In this document: positions 27,487-35,592 of the stretch, piece by piece | Numbering within the stretch: the first letter of the stretch is position 1 | Layout: every line of letters begins with the position of its first letter | Assembly (NCBI GenBank): GCA_910586955.1 | Contig: CAJUMM010000014.1 | Location: 1-45,877, forward strand | DNA length: 45,877 bases | Source of the DNA: an uncultured Lachnospiraceae bacterium | GTDB lineage: Bacteria; Bacillota; Clostridia; Lachnospirales; Lachnospiraceae | Direction: 5' to 3' | Made by a program: the position numbers and the translations under genes | Notes under the pieces: model-generated | What the model was told of the DNA's origin: nothing | Database searches by the model: none | The model's input: only the letters and a program-made list of their open reading frames with translations

Positions 27487-29052
27487 ATGTCTTATATGGC
27501 CCTCTACCGAAAGTTCCGCCCCACGGAGTTTGGCGACGTGAAGGGGCAGGAGCATATCGTGACCACGCTGAAAAACCAAATAAAAGCAGAACGTATCGGC
27601 CATGCTTACCTGTTCTGCGGAACCAGAGGTACGGGAAAGACGACCATTGCAAAAATTTTTGCTAAGGCTGTGAACTGCGAAAACCCGGAAGAAGGTAATC
27701 CCTGTGGGAAGTGTACAGCCTGCCGTTCCATTGCGGCAGGCACTTCCATGAATGTGATAGAGATTGACGCCGCTTCCAACAACGGCGTGGACAATATACG
27801 GGAGATACGGGAAGAGGTGGCCTATTCGCCTACGGAGGGAAAATACAAGGTCTATATTATCGATGAAGTGCATATGCTCTCTATCGGAGCATTCAATGCC
27901 CTTTTAAAAACCCTGGAAGAGCCGCCTTCCTACGTGATTTTTATTCTGGCCACTACGGAGGCCCACAAGATTCCGGTGACCATTCTCTCCCGGTGCCAGC
28001 GGTATGATTTCCGGCGGATTACGGCGGATACCATTCTGGCAAGGCTTAAGGAGCTGATGGAGGCGGAGCATGTGACGGCGGAGGAGAAGGCCCTGCGCTA
28101 TGTTGCCAAGGCGGCGGACGGTTCCATGCGTGACGCCTTAAGCCTTCTGGATCAGTGTATCGCCTTCTATCTCAACCAGGATTTGACTTATGAACATGTG
28201 CTGGATGTGCTGGGAGCTGTGGATACGGCCGTGTACAGCGCTCTTTTGCGGAGTACCCTGGCCCAGGATCTGCCGGCGGTAATGGCCCGGATCGAGGAAC
28301 TGGTACTTCAGGGGCGGGAACTTGGCCAGTTCGTGACGGATTTCACCTGGTATTTAAGAAACCTTCTGCTTCTAAAAAGTTCGGATGATCTGGAGGATGT
28401 GCTGGATGTGTCGGCGGAGAATCTTAAGCAGTTAAAGGAAGAAGCCCGGTATATAGAGATGGATACGCTTATGCGTTATATCCGGATCTTTTCGGAGCTG
28501 GGAGGCCAGATCCGCTATGCTACTCAGAAGCGGGTGCTGGTGGAGGTAGCCTTTGTAAAGCTGTGCAGGCCTGCCATGGAGACCAGGCAGGATGCGGTTC
28601 TGGATCGGATCCGTGCCCTGGAACAGCAGATGGAGGAAGGGATTTCCCTTAAGGCTGTGCCTGCGCCGTCCTATCCCCAGGGGCTTTCCCCGGATAAGAA
28701 GGAGGAGCCCCCGGCTCCTGTGCCCAAAGCCCTTCCCGAGGATGTGCAGGAGGTAGTAAAGAACTGGCACAGTGTAGTGAACCGCCTGCACCCCCTGATA
28801 CGCACCTATTTAAAGGGGGCCCGTCTGAAGGCCCTGGGGGAGAATAAACTAGGGATTCTTGCGGCTACCGCTACCGGGGAGGATTTCCTTCGGGAGGCCC
28901 GGCATCTGGAGGAGATAACCCAAGTTATCCAAAAAAGCACAGGCAAAGAGATGGAACTTCAGATAGCTTCCGTCCGCACGGATCCCAACGGGGACGTGGG
29001 AGCTATCGATATTGAGCAGCTGATCCATATGGAAATTGAAATCGAAGACTAA
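27487..29052 (+). CDS. dnaX: DNA polymerase III subunit gamma/tau
   Basis: Clamp-loader ATPase of the replisome. The Walker A motif is GTRGTGKT (residues 45-52), the zinc module has Cys64, Cys73, Cys76 and Cys79, Walker B is IIDEVHML (about 124-131), and the sensor/arginine-finger region SRCQR follows. Domains I-III are complete. The C-terminal part is short (521 aa in total), so the tau-specific extension is reduced, as in many Clostridia. No obvious A-rich frameshift signal was seen for a gamma form. GGAG lies six bases before the ATG. It is the second gene of the pfkA-dnaX-ybaB-recR run. Confidence 0.95.
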   Translation: MSYMALYRKFRPTEFGDVKGQEHIVTTLKNQIKAERIGHAYLFCGTRGTGKTTIAKIFAKAVNCENPEEGNPCGKCTACRSIAAGTSMNVIEIDAASNNGVDNIREIREEVAYSPTEGKYKVYIIDEVHMLSIGAFNALLKTLEEPPSYVIFILATTEAHKIPVTILSRCQRYDFRRITADTILARLKELMEAEHVTAEEKALRYVAKAADGSMRDALSLLDQCIAFYLNQDLTYEHVLDVLGAVDTAVYSALLRSTLAQDLPAVMARIEELVLQGRELGQFVTDFTWYLRNLLLLKSSDDLEDVLDVSAENLKQLKEEARYIEMDTLMRYIRIFSELGGQIRYATQKRVLVEVAFVKLCRPAMETRQDAVLDRIRALEQQMEEGISLKAVPAPSYPQGLSPDKKEEPPAPVPKALPEDVQEVVKNWHSVVNRLHPLIRTYLKGARLKALGENKLGILAATATGEDFLREARHLEEITQVIQKSTGKEMELQIASVRTDPNGDVGAIDIEQLIHMEIEIED

Positions 29053-29073
29053 AACAGCAGAAGCCCGTACAAT

Positions 29074-29122
29074 TCCCGGAAGAATTTACGGACCCACGGC
29101 GGCCGGAAATTCTTCTCAGGGA
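29074..29122 (+). other. Intercistronic hairpin between dnaX and ybaB
   Basis: GAAGAATTT (29079-29087) pairs with AAATTCTTC (29107-29115), with an outer TCCC/GGGA. There is no T-run, so it is not an intrinsic terminator. It may be an mRNA stability or processing element in the 118-base dnaX-ybaB gap. Confidence 0.5.
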
Positions 29123-29170
29123 GGGGATTGGCAGGGATTCTGCGGAACTAAAAATAGGAGGATGAAGCCA

Positions 29171-29524
29171 ATGGCAAAACGAGGAGGATTCCCCGGCGGT
29201 GGAATGGGCATGCCGGGAAACATGAATAATTTGATGAAGCAGGCGCAGAAGATGCAGCGCCAGATGGAAGAGAGCAAGAAGGAGCTGGAAGAGAAGGAGT
29301 ATACTGCGGCAGCAGGAGGCGGAGCAGTGGAAGTGACCGTATCCGGCAAGAAGGAAGTGGTTAAGGTAAAGCTGGCGGAGGAAGTGGTGGATCCCGATGA
29401 CATTGAGATGCTGGAGGATCTGATTATGGCAGCTGTGAACCAGGCGTTCCGCCAAATGGAAGATGACTCCGCAGCGGCTATGGCAAGACTGACCGGCGGC
29501 ATGGGCGGGGGCTTTCCGTTCTAA
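29171..29524 (+). CDS. ybaB: YbaB/EbfC nucleoid-associated protein
   Basis: A 117-residue DNA-binding protein of the YbaB/EbfC family, usually found between dnaX and recR, as here. It has a Gly/Met-rich N-terminus, a helical MKQAQKMQRQMEE segment, the conserved GGGAVEVTVSG core and an acidic VDPDDIEMLEDLI helix. The ATG at 29171 is chosen because AGGAGG lies nine bases upstream; an ATG at 29162 touches the ribosome site. The stop shares one base with the recR start. Confidence 0.92.
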   Translation: MAKRGGFPGGGMGMPGNMNNLMKQAQKMQRQMEESKKELEEKEYTAAAGGGAVEVTVSGKKEVVKVKLAEEVVDPDDIEMLEDLIMAAVNQAFRQMEDDSAAAMARLTGGMGGGFPF

Positions 29525-30120
29525 TGGATTATTACAGCAGCCAAATCAGCAGATTGATTGAACAGCTTTCCGGCCTGCCGGGAATCGGAAGCAAGACGGC
29601 CCAGCGCCTGGCCTTCCACATTGTTAACCTGCCAGTGGAGAGGGTAAAGGCTCTGTCGGATTCTATCATAGAGGCCAAAAAGAACGTCCGCTACTGCAGG
29701 CAGTGCTTTACCTTAACGGATCAGGAACTCTGCCCTATCTGTGCCAACGGAAAGCGGGATCAGAAGACCATTATGGTGGTGGAAAATACCAGGGATATGG
29801 CGGCCTATGAGAAGACGGGAAAATTTGACGGAGTGTACCACGTGCTTCACGGGGCCATCTCCCCTATGCTGGGCATCGGCCCCGGGGATATCCGTCTGAA
29901 GGAACTGATGGCCAGGCTTCAGGGGGATGTGGACGAGGTGATCATTGCCACCAACTCCAGCCTGGAGGGAGAGACAACGGCCATGTATATCAGCAAGCTC
30001 ATCAAGCCTACGGGGATTAAAGTGACAAGGATTGCCAGCGGCGTTCCCGTAGGCGGAGATTTGGAATACATTGATGAGGTGACTCTTCTCAGAGCTTTGG
30101 AAGGGCGGGTGGAGCTGTAA
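29524..30120 (+). CDS. recR: Recombination mediator protein RecR
   Basis: Works with RecO/RecF in loading RecA on SSB-coated gaps. The 198 residues show the helix-hairpin-helix (LPGIGSKTAQRLA, about 18-30), the four-Cys zinc finger (Cys58, Cys61, Cys70, Cys73) and the Toprim domain (IMVVEN... to GPGDI, about 83-135), followed by the conserved ARLASGVPVG-type block (here TRIASGVPVG). The length is standard. It overlaps the ybaB stop by one base and is translationally coupled. Confidence 0.97.
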   Translation: MDYYSSQISRLIEQLSGLPGIGSKTAQRLAFHIVNLPVERVKALSDSIIEAKKNVRYCRQCFTLTDQELCPICANGKRDQKTIMVVENTRDMAAYEKTGKFDGVYHVLHGAISPMLGIGPGDIRLKELMARLQGDVDEVIIATNSSLEGETTAMYISKLIKPTGIKVTRIASGVPVGGDLEYIDEVTLLRALEGRVEL

Positions 30121-30129
30121 AAGTATTCC

Positions 30130-30158
30130 TTGACCGGCCGGGATTCTCTGGGTATACT
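30130..30158 (+). promoter_or_regulatory. Promoter of the transketolase genes
   Basis: TTGACC (30130-30135), 17-base spacer, TATACT (30153-30158), 50 bases before the first transketolase ATG. Confidence 0.8.
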
Positions 30159-30207
30159 AGAAGAAGGAAATATTTTAATTTTAATGAAAGAAAAAGGTGG
30201 GACAAAC

Positions 30208-31044
30208 ATGACGAAATTAGAACTTCAGAAGACAGCCAACGAAGTCCGCAAAGGCATCGTGACGGCTGTTCACAGTGCAAAGTCCGGTCATCCGGGCGGT
30301 TCTCTCTCAGCGGCAGATGTGTTCACATATCTGTATTTTGAAGAACTGAATATCGATCCCAAAGATCCGAAGAAGCCGGACCGGGATCGCTTTGTACTTT
30401 CCAAAGGGCATACGGCTCCGGGACTCTATGCGGTTTTGGCAGAGAGGGGATTTTTCCCCAAGGAGGATCTGACTACACTCCGGCATATCGGTTCGCATCT
30501 TCAGGGGCATCCCTGCATGCAGCATACGCCGGGACTGGACATGTCCAGCGGTTCCCTGGGCCAGGGAATTTCGGCAGCTGTGGGTATGGCGCTTTCCGCT
30601 AAGACCTTCGGTGACAGCTACCGGGTATACACCCTTTTGGGAGACGGAGAGCTCCAGGAGGGACAGGTCTGGGAGGCTTCCATGTTTGCAAGTGCCAAGA
30701 AGCTGGACAACCTCTGCGTGATTGTGGACAACAATAACCTTCAGATCGACGGAACCATTGAGGAAGTAAACTCCCCCTATCCCATCGATGAGAAGTTTGC
30801 GGCCTTTGGCTTCCATGTAATCCAGGTGGACGGCCATGATTTCGACCAGCTGAAGGCAGCCTTTGACGAGGCGAGGGGTGTAAAAGGGAAACCTGCCGTA
30901 ATCGTAATGAAGACCGTAAAAGGCAAAGGGGTTTCCTTTATGGAAAACAATGCGTCCTGGCACGGAACGGCTCCCAATGACGAGCAGTTCGCAGTTGCAA
31001 TGGCAGAATTAGAAAAGGCAGGTGAAGCATTATGTCAGATGTAA
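30208..31044 (+). CDS. Transketolase, N-terminal subunit
   Basis: Thiamine diphosphate-binding half of a split transketolase in the non-oxidative pentose phosphate pathway. The 278 residues include KSGHPGGSLS, KGHTAPGLY and the ThDP motif GDGELQEG...NNNLQIDG. Splitting into two polypeptides is common in Clostridia and archaea. The ATG at 30208 has AGGTGG eight bases upstream; two earlier in-frame ATGs have poorer sites. The last 13 bases overlap the second-subunit gene in another frame. Confidence 0.93.
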   Translation: MTKLELQKTANEVRKGIVTAVHSAKSGHPGGSLSAADVFTYLYFEELNIDPKDPKKPDRDRFVLSKGHTAPGLYAVLAERGFFPKEDLTTLRHIGSHLQGHPCMQHTPGLDMSSGSLGQGISAAVGMALSAKTFGDSYRVYTLLGDGELQEGQVWEASMFASAKKLDNLCVIVDNNNLQIDGTIEEVNSPYPIDEKFAAFGFHVIQVDGHDFDQLKAAFDEARGVKGKPAVIVMKTVKGKGVSFMENNASWHGTAPNDEQFAVAMAELEKAGEALCQM

Positions 31045-31970
31045 AGAAGATTGCCACAAGAGAGAGCTACGGGAATGCACTGAAAGCGCTGGGAGAGGAA
31101 AACCCCAATGTGCTGGTACTGGATGCGGATCTGGCAGGCGCCACCAAGACAGGTGTATTTAAGAAAGCATTTCCGGACCGATTCTTTGACTGCGGTATTG
31201 CGGAGTGCAATATGATGAGCATTGCGGCAGGCGTAGCGGCTACGGGAAAGATTCCCTTCTGCAGTTCCTTTGCCATGTTTGCGGCAGGCCGGGCTTATGA
31301 GCAGGTCCGCAATGCAGTAGGATATCCCCATCTGAACGTAAAGATCGGCGCCACCCATGCAGGCATTTCCGTAGGCGAGGATGGAGCCACCCATCAGTGC
31401 AACGAAGATATTGCCCTGATGCGCACAATCCCGGGAATGGTAATCATCAATCCTGCGGACGACGTGGAGGCGAGAGCTGCGGTAAAGGCGGCGGCGGAAT
31501 ATGTGGGGCCCGTGTATCTGCGTTTTGGCAGAATGGCAGTGCCGGTATTCAATGATGAAGCCACCTACAAGTTTGAGATTGGCAAAGGCATTGTGCTGAG
31601 AGAGGGCACGGATGTGACTCTTGTAGCTACGGGACTCTGTGTGAACAGTGCCCTGGAAGCGGCCGAGAAGCTGGCGGCCGACGGGATCTCTGCAGAGGTT
31701 ATCAATATCCATACCATCAAACCCCTGGACGAGGAGCTGGTTCTGGCATCTGCCAAGAAGACCGGAAAGGTTGTTACTGTGGAAGAGCATTCCGTGATCG
31801 GCGGCCTTGGCAGTGCGGTCTGCGACGTTTTGAGCGAGAAGCAGCCTACGCCGGTGAAGAAATTGGGCGTCAATGACACCTACTGCGAGTCCGGTCCTGC
31901 GGCGAAGCTGATCGAGAAGTACCGCCTGGACGGTACCGGTGTATACGAGCAGATCAAAGAGTGGCTGTAA
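31032..31970 (+). CDS. Transketolase, C-terminal subunit
   Basis: Pyrimidine-binding and C-terminal domains of the split enzyme (312 aa). The conserved segments RESYGNAL, DADL-GATKT, CGIAECNM-S-AAG, HAGISVGEDGATHQ and the ALEAAEKL...HTIKPLD block are all present. It functions only with the preceding subunit. The start codon lies 13 bases inside the upstream gene, which supports translational coupling. Confidence 0.94.
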   Translation: MSDVKKIATRESYGNALKALGEENPNVLVLDADLAGATKTGVFKKAFPDRFFDCGIAECNMMSIAAGVAATGKIPFCSSFAMFAAGRAYEQVRNAVGYPHLNVKIGATHAGISVGEDGATHQCNEDIALMRTIPGMVIINPADDVEARAAVKAAAEYVGPVYLRFGRMAVPVFNDEATYKFEIGKGIVLREGTDVTLVATGLCVNSALEAAEKLAADGISAEVINIHTIKPLDEELVLASAKKTGKVVTVEEHSVIGGLGSAVCDVLSEKQPTPVKKLGVNDTYCESGPAAKLIEKYRLDGTGVYEQIKEWL

Positions 31971-31993
31971 GAAAATAGAACGGATAAAAAAGC

Positions 31994-32027
31994 AACGGGC
32001 GTGCCGGGAAAGCGGTGCGTCCGTTTT
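31994..32027 (+). terminator. Terminator of the transketolase operon
   Basis: A 13-base-pair stem with three G-T pairs (AACGGGCGTGCCG/CGGTGCGTCCGTT) ends in TTTT. In the next 125 bases only an AT-rich inverted repeat (CGCAAAA/TTTTGCG, 32050-32067) stands out. No clear promoter for the LysM gene was found. Confidence 0.75.
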
Positions 32028-32152
32028 GACGTAAAAAGAGAGTTTTTGTCGCAAAAAAAATTTTGCGCTTCGACATAAACTGCTAAATCATGCGGATCAG
32101 ATATGATACGATTCACCTAAATGATGGCGGAGAGGGCAAATGAGGTGAGCGT

Positions 32153-33340
32153 ATGATTGAAATTGTTTATAAAGAGAATGCAAAAGAGACCGGGGAACGG
32201 CGAATACTGGATTTGCCGAAAAATGTCCGGCAGATTGGAGAGCCGGAGGACAAGCGTAAAATATATATTGAAGATTATGTAATCACATATCTGCGGAAAT
32301 TTGCCAGGGAAGAGATGCTGAACAGCCGCGGGGCCATTCTTCTGGGCCGTTCGGAGTGGATGGATGGAATCCCTTATCTTTTTATCAAGAGTGCCATTGC
32401 CCTGAAAGGGGTTAGCTGCAGCAGAGACGGTATTCCTTTTACCGATGAGATATGGGCGGAGATCTATGGAGCTATCAAAGAATATTTTGCAGATCAGGAT
32501 ATTGTTGGATGGTTTCTTTCCATGCCCGGCTATCCTATGGAGCCGGATGCCCGGCTTCTGAAAACTCACATCAATTATTTCGGCGGAGTGGACAAGATCC
32601 TGATGATAGAGGATCCTACGGAAGGGGAAGAAGATTTCTTTGCCTATGAGAACGGAAAACTGACCCGCCAGAAAGGGTACTGCATTTTTTATGAACGGAA
32701 TGAAGCTATGCAGCGCTATATGGTGGAGATGGGAGATGGGGAAGGGGTTGATCAAAAGGAAGAATTTGACGACCGGGCCACACGGACCTTCCGTGCTATT
32801 GTACAGGAGAAAAAGGATTCCTCCGGACAGAAGCGGGTGATGACTTTCCTGTATACGGCAAGTACTTTTTTGGTAATGGTAGTTCTGGTTATAGGAATTA
32901 CCTTGATTAACAATTATGAAAAAATGGAAGGGCTGGAGCTGGCTTTAAGTGAGATTTCCCAGTCGCTGGAAAACCAGGAAGGACAAGCAGCAGAGGTCTA
33001 TGTGCAGAGCAGCACGGATCCGGAACTGGCAGAGGCGGTGGCGGCAGAGAATGCGGAAGCAGCCGGAGGAGAAGGGGAAAACCAGCCGGAAGAACAGGAG
33101 GAACATCCGGAAGAGCAGGCCCAGGAGCAGCCGGAACAGCAGCCCGAGGAGACCGAGGAAGCTATCAGTCATAATGTAGAAGAGACTCCGGAGGTTTATA
33201 TTGTTCAAAAGGGAGATACCTTGCTTTCTATCAGCCGTAAAATCTACGGGAGAGACGATAAAATAGGAGAGATCTGCCGTCTGAACGGCATCTGGGACAG
33301 CAATCACATTCTGATTGGACAAAAACTTTTGCTTCCATGA
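32153..33340 (+). CDS. Membrane LysM protein with degenerate MPN/JAMM-like N-terminal domain
   Basis: The 395 residues contain an N-terminal domain (about 40-185) that follows the MPN fold pattern: AILLGR, a central strand with IKSAIAL, then GWFLSMPG (119-126) and KILMIEDP (148-155). Active JAMM peptidases have GW-x-H-x-HPG; both His are replaced here (Leu122, Met124) and the downstream Asp is missing, so it should not bind zinc. One membrane helix follows (228-252), then a Glu/Gln/Pro-rich spacer (about 280-338) and a LysM domain (347-394, VQKGDTLLSIS). The topology implies a cytoplasmic MPN-like domain and an outside LysM that binds peptidoglycan. GAGGTG lies five bases before the ATG. It is grouped with DUF5711 and CvpA genes. 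Confidence 0.75.
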   Translation: MIEIVYKENAKETGERRILDLPKNVRQIGEPEDKRKIYIEDYVITYLRKFAREEMLNSRGAILLGRSEWMDGIPYLFIKSAIALKGVSCSRDGIPFTDEIWAEIYGAIKEYFADQDIVGWFLSMPGYPMEPDARLLKTHINYFGGVDKILMIEDPTEGEEDFFAYENGKLTRQKGYCIFYERNEAMQRYMVEMGDGEGVDQKEEFDDRATRTFRAIVQEKKDSSGQKRVMTFLYTASTFLVMVVLVIGITLINNYEKMEGLELALSEISQSLENQEGQAAEVYVQSSTDPELAEAVAAENAEAAGGEGENQPEEQEEHPEEQAQEQPEQQPEETEEAISHNVEETPEVYIVQKGDTLLSISRKIYGRDDKIGEICRLNGIWDSNHILIGQKLLLP

Positions 33341-33392
33341 AAAAAGAATGGTATACTATCTCTTATGACAGAGCGTATCAAAGGATAAATCA

Positions 33393-34592
33393 ATGGCGAA
33401 AATCACCCAGCTTTACAAGACTCCTGATCCGCCGGAGCAGGATTTGAAAGATTATAAAACAAAATTATTCCGCCACAAGGCCGGCCAGGGTGTCAGGCGT
33501 TTTCTGTATGTGGGCGTTGTTCTGGGGATTGTCCTGGGAATGTGGCTGTTTGCCCAGAATAAAACATTTGCCGGATATGAGGTTACGGCTTCTACGGAGC
33601 GCTCCGACACTTTGAATACCCGGTATGCAGAGTACAACGGAAAGATACTGAAGTACAGCAGGGACGGTATTTCCTGTGTCAATCTGAAAAACGAGGCTTT
33701 CTGGAGCCAGACTTACAATATGCAGACTCCGATTCTGGATGTTTGCCAGAGTGCCGTAGTGGTAGCGGATTATGAAGGAAACGAGGCCTATGTATTCAAT
33801 GAGCAGGGACTTCAGACTCAGATTACGACCCTGCTTCCCATTCAGCAGGCCAGTATCTCATCCCAGGGTGTTACGGCCCTGCTTTTAAGTGACAGTTCGG
33901 TTTCCTGGATTTGCCTCTATGACCTGGAAGGTGAGAAACTGATAGAAGCGCAGTGCCGGCTGGAGGAGACAGGCCAGCCCCTGTCTGTTTCTATCTCCTC
34001 AGACGGAATTAAACTGGCAGTTTCCTATCTGCAGGTTCAGAGCGGCCAGGCTAATTCCTGTCTGGTGTTTTATAACTTCGGGAATGTGGGCGGAAATTTT
34101 GTGGATAAGATTGTGTCTTCCGCTGTCTACGAAAATCTGATCATTCCCCGGGTTAAATATCTGGGAGACAGCGTCTGTGCTGCCGTGTCTGAGCGGGGGA
34201 TTATTTTTTATGAAGGGAAAGAGATCCCAGAAGAAAAGTCCCGGGTGGAGGAGGAAGGGGAAATCCGCAGTATTTTTTTTGGAGAGCGCTCCGTGGGTCT
34301 TGTGGTTGACGGCACGGGTGAGGAGAGCGGCAGGTACGAAGCCCATATTTATAATGCGGAGGGAAACCGGATTCTGACACAGGATACCAATCTGGCATAC
34401 AGCCAAATCAAGCTGTCCGGCGGGGATTTGATCCTTTATAATGAAAATGAATGTGAAATTTATACGGAGCGGGGGACTTTGAGGTATACGGGAACTTTTG
34501 ACGGGGCGGTAGCAGATATCTATAAAGGTGCCGGGTTCCGGAGGTACATCATTGTCTTTTCCGATCGGACGGAAGAGATTAAATTGAAGTAA
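33393..34592 (+). CDS. DUF5711 family membrane-anchored beta-propeller-like protein
   Basis: The 399 residues have a cytoplasmic N-terminus of about 35, one membrane helix (about 36-54) and a large extracytoplasmic domain of repeating beta-strand blades (YNGKILKYSRDGISCVN, EAYVFNEQGLQ and similar). This fits the DUF5711 family of Clostridia, which has no known function. AAAGGA lies upstream of the ATG. It is 52 bases after the LysM gene and 16 before the CvpA gene, so the three probably form one envelope-related operon. Confidence 0.75.
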   Translation: MAKITQLYKTPDPPEQDLKDYKTKLFRHKAGQGVRRFLYVGVVLGIVLGMWLFAQNKTFAGYEVTASTERSDTLNTRYAEYNGKILKYSRDGISCVNLKNEAFWSQTYNMQTPILDVCQSAVVVADYEGNEAYVFNEQGLQTQITTLLPIQQASISSQGVTALLLSDSSVSWICLYDLEGEKLIEAQCRLEETGQPLSVSISSDGIKLAVSYLQVQSGQANSCLVFYNFGNVGGNFVDKIVSSAVYENLIIPRVKYLGDSVCAAVSERGIIFYEGKEIPEEKSRVEEEGEIRSIFFGERSVGLVVDGTGEESGRYEAHIYNAEGNRILTQDTNLAYSQIKLSGGDLILYNENECEIYTERGTLRYTGTFDGAVADIYKGAGFRRYIIVFSDRTEEIKLK

Positions 34593-34608
34593 AGGGGTAC
34601 ATAAGAAT

Positions 34609-35181
34609 ATGAATTGGTTACTACCTGTGGTGGGAGGTTTTCTGCTTCTTGCAGCCTGGGATGGGCATCGAAAAGGTTTTATAAAGAAATCTGTGGGAAT
34701 TGTCACGGTGGTTCTCACGCTGGTTATCACGGGAGCGGCAGTTCCCTACTGCACCGCCTTTTTCCGTGAAAAGACAGCGCTATACGATGTTCTCCAAAAA
34801 GGGATTGCAGCCAGCGAGATTGATATTCTGGAGACCTTGGAGTCTATCGGGCTGAAAGAAGCTATGAGCAGTTACCTGGCTGAGACGATTCTGCAGGCAG
34901 CGGCCTTTTTAGTGACGCTTCTGTTGGTAGGCGTTTTCGTCCAGGGCGTTGCCTTTTCCCTGGGAATCGCAGCGAAGCTGCCGGTGCTTCACGGTATTAA
35001 CAAACTGGCGGGCCTGATACTGGGGCTGGCGGAAGGGGTTTTGGCCGTATGGGTGCTATTCTTTGTGATTACTGTGTGTTCCACTACAGAGTGGGGCGGA
35101 AAGCTGCTTGTGATGATTGCCCAGAATGACATTTTATCCTGGCTTTACCGGACCAATCTGCTGTTTATATTTCTTCGATAA
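34609..35181 (+). CDS. CvpA-family membrane protein
   Basis: A 190-residue protein with four predicted membrane helices in the CvpA/colicin V production pattern: an N-terminal GxxRKGF-like motif (DGHRKGF), a middle coiled segment and a LPVLHGINKLAGLILGLAEG block. The precise function is unknown; E. coli CvpA relates to envelope homeostasis. The stop codon TAA (35179-35181) lies inside the left copy of the 15-bp direct repeat that flanks the prophage, so insertion left the reading frame intact. Confidence 0.85.
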   Translation: MNWLLPVVGGFLLLAAWDGHRKGFIKKSVGIVTVVLTLVITGAAVPYCTAFFREKTALYDVLQKGIAASEIDILETLESIGLKEAMSSYLAETILQAAAFLVTLLLVGVFVQGVAFSLGIAAKLPVLHGINKLAGLILGLAEGVLAVWVLFFVITVCSTTEWGGKLLVMIAQNDILSWLYRTNLLFIFLR

Positions 35182-35185
35182 AAAT
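35171..35185 (+). repeat. Left 15-bp direct repeat (attL-like) at the end of cvpA
   Basis: TTCTTCGATAAAAAT is identical to 45740-45754. It includes the last codons and stop of cvpA. It may be a target duplication or a recombination core. Confidence 0.8.
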
Positions 35186-35212
35186 TGTAAATTGCAAGAG
35201 GAAACCCGACAA
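35186..35212 (+). repeat. Left terminal inverted repeat of the prophage
   Basis: Twenty-seven bases starting TGTAA and ending CCCGACAA match the inverted right end (45739-45713) at 19 positions, including an unbroken terminal CCCGACAA. It begins at the base after the direct repeat. Confidence 0.75.
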
Positions 35213-35233
35213 TTAAAATAAAATCGTGATAAC

Positions 35234-35279
35234 GCACAGTCAGACCTTGAAATTTTACTAGGTTTGGCTGTGCATTTTG
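35234..35279 (+). terminator. Terminator inside the prophage left end, after cvpA
   Basis: A 14-base-pair stem with two G-T pairs (GCACAGTCAGACCT/AGGTTTGGCTGTGC) and a 12-base loop is followed by ATTTTG. It now ends cvpA transcription but lies within the inserted element. Confidence 0.75.
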
Positions 35280-35507
35280 TATATATTTCATAAATAAACA
35301 TGAGAAATAGACGGTTCGAAAGCCGTTTGAAGATTTTTATTTATTTTGCCGTGATAGCGTTGTCCGGCCCAACCGGGAAGCGACCAGCTTCGCTGTTCCA
35401 TTCCCTCCTTTGGGCACGTACCAGGGTCCTTAGCAAGTGGGTTCCTCATTTCAATGTAGGGGCAGAGAAAAAGGCTCCTACTCCGTTTATGCTTTAAAAT
35501 GCGGACG

Positions 35508-35542
35508 GAAAAATCAAAATCATGGGCTATGCCCTTGATTTT
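35508..35542 (-). terminator. Terminator of the IS30-type transposase gene
   Basis: On the minus strand an 11-of-12 base-pair stem (AAAATCAAGGGC/GCCCATGATTTT) with loop ATA is followed by GATTTTT, 50 bases after the transposase stop. Confidence 0.65.
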
Positions 35543-35592
35543 CCCTAGCCACTTGTCGATAACCGCCTTTTTGCCCCGTGGCGTGCCGCAGG

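Noticed and set aside
29053..29170. Signal recognition particle RNA in the dnaX-ybaB gap
   Set aside because: SRP RNA often lies near dnaX, but the conserved GGUG...GGAA/AGCA tetraloop domain is not present; only an intercistronic hairpin is visible.
35182..35280. The hairpin at 35234-35279 as the native cvpA terminator
   Set aside because: It lies inside the element, after the left direct repeat, so it came with the insertion; the original cvpA downstream sequence is now at 45755.
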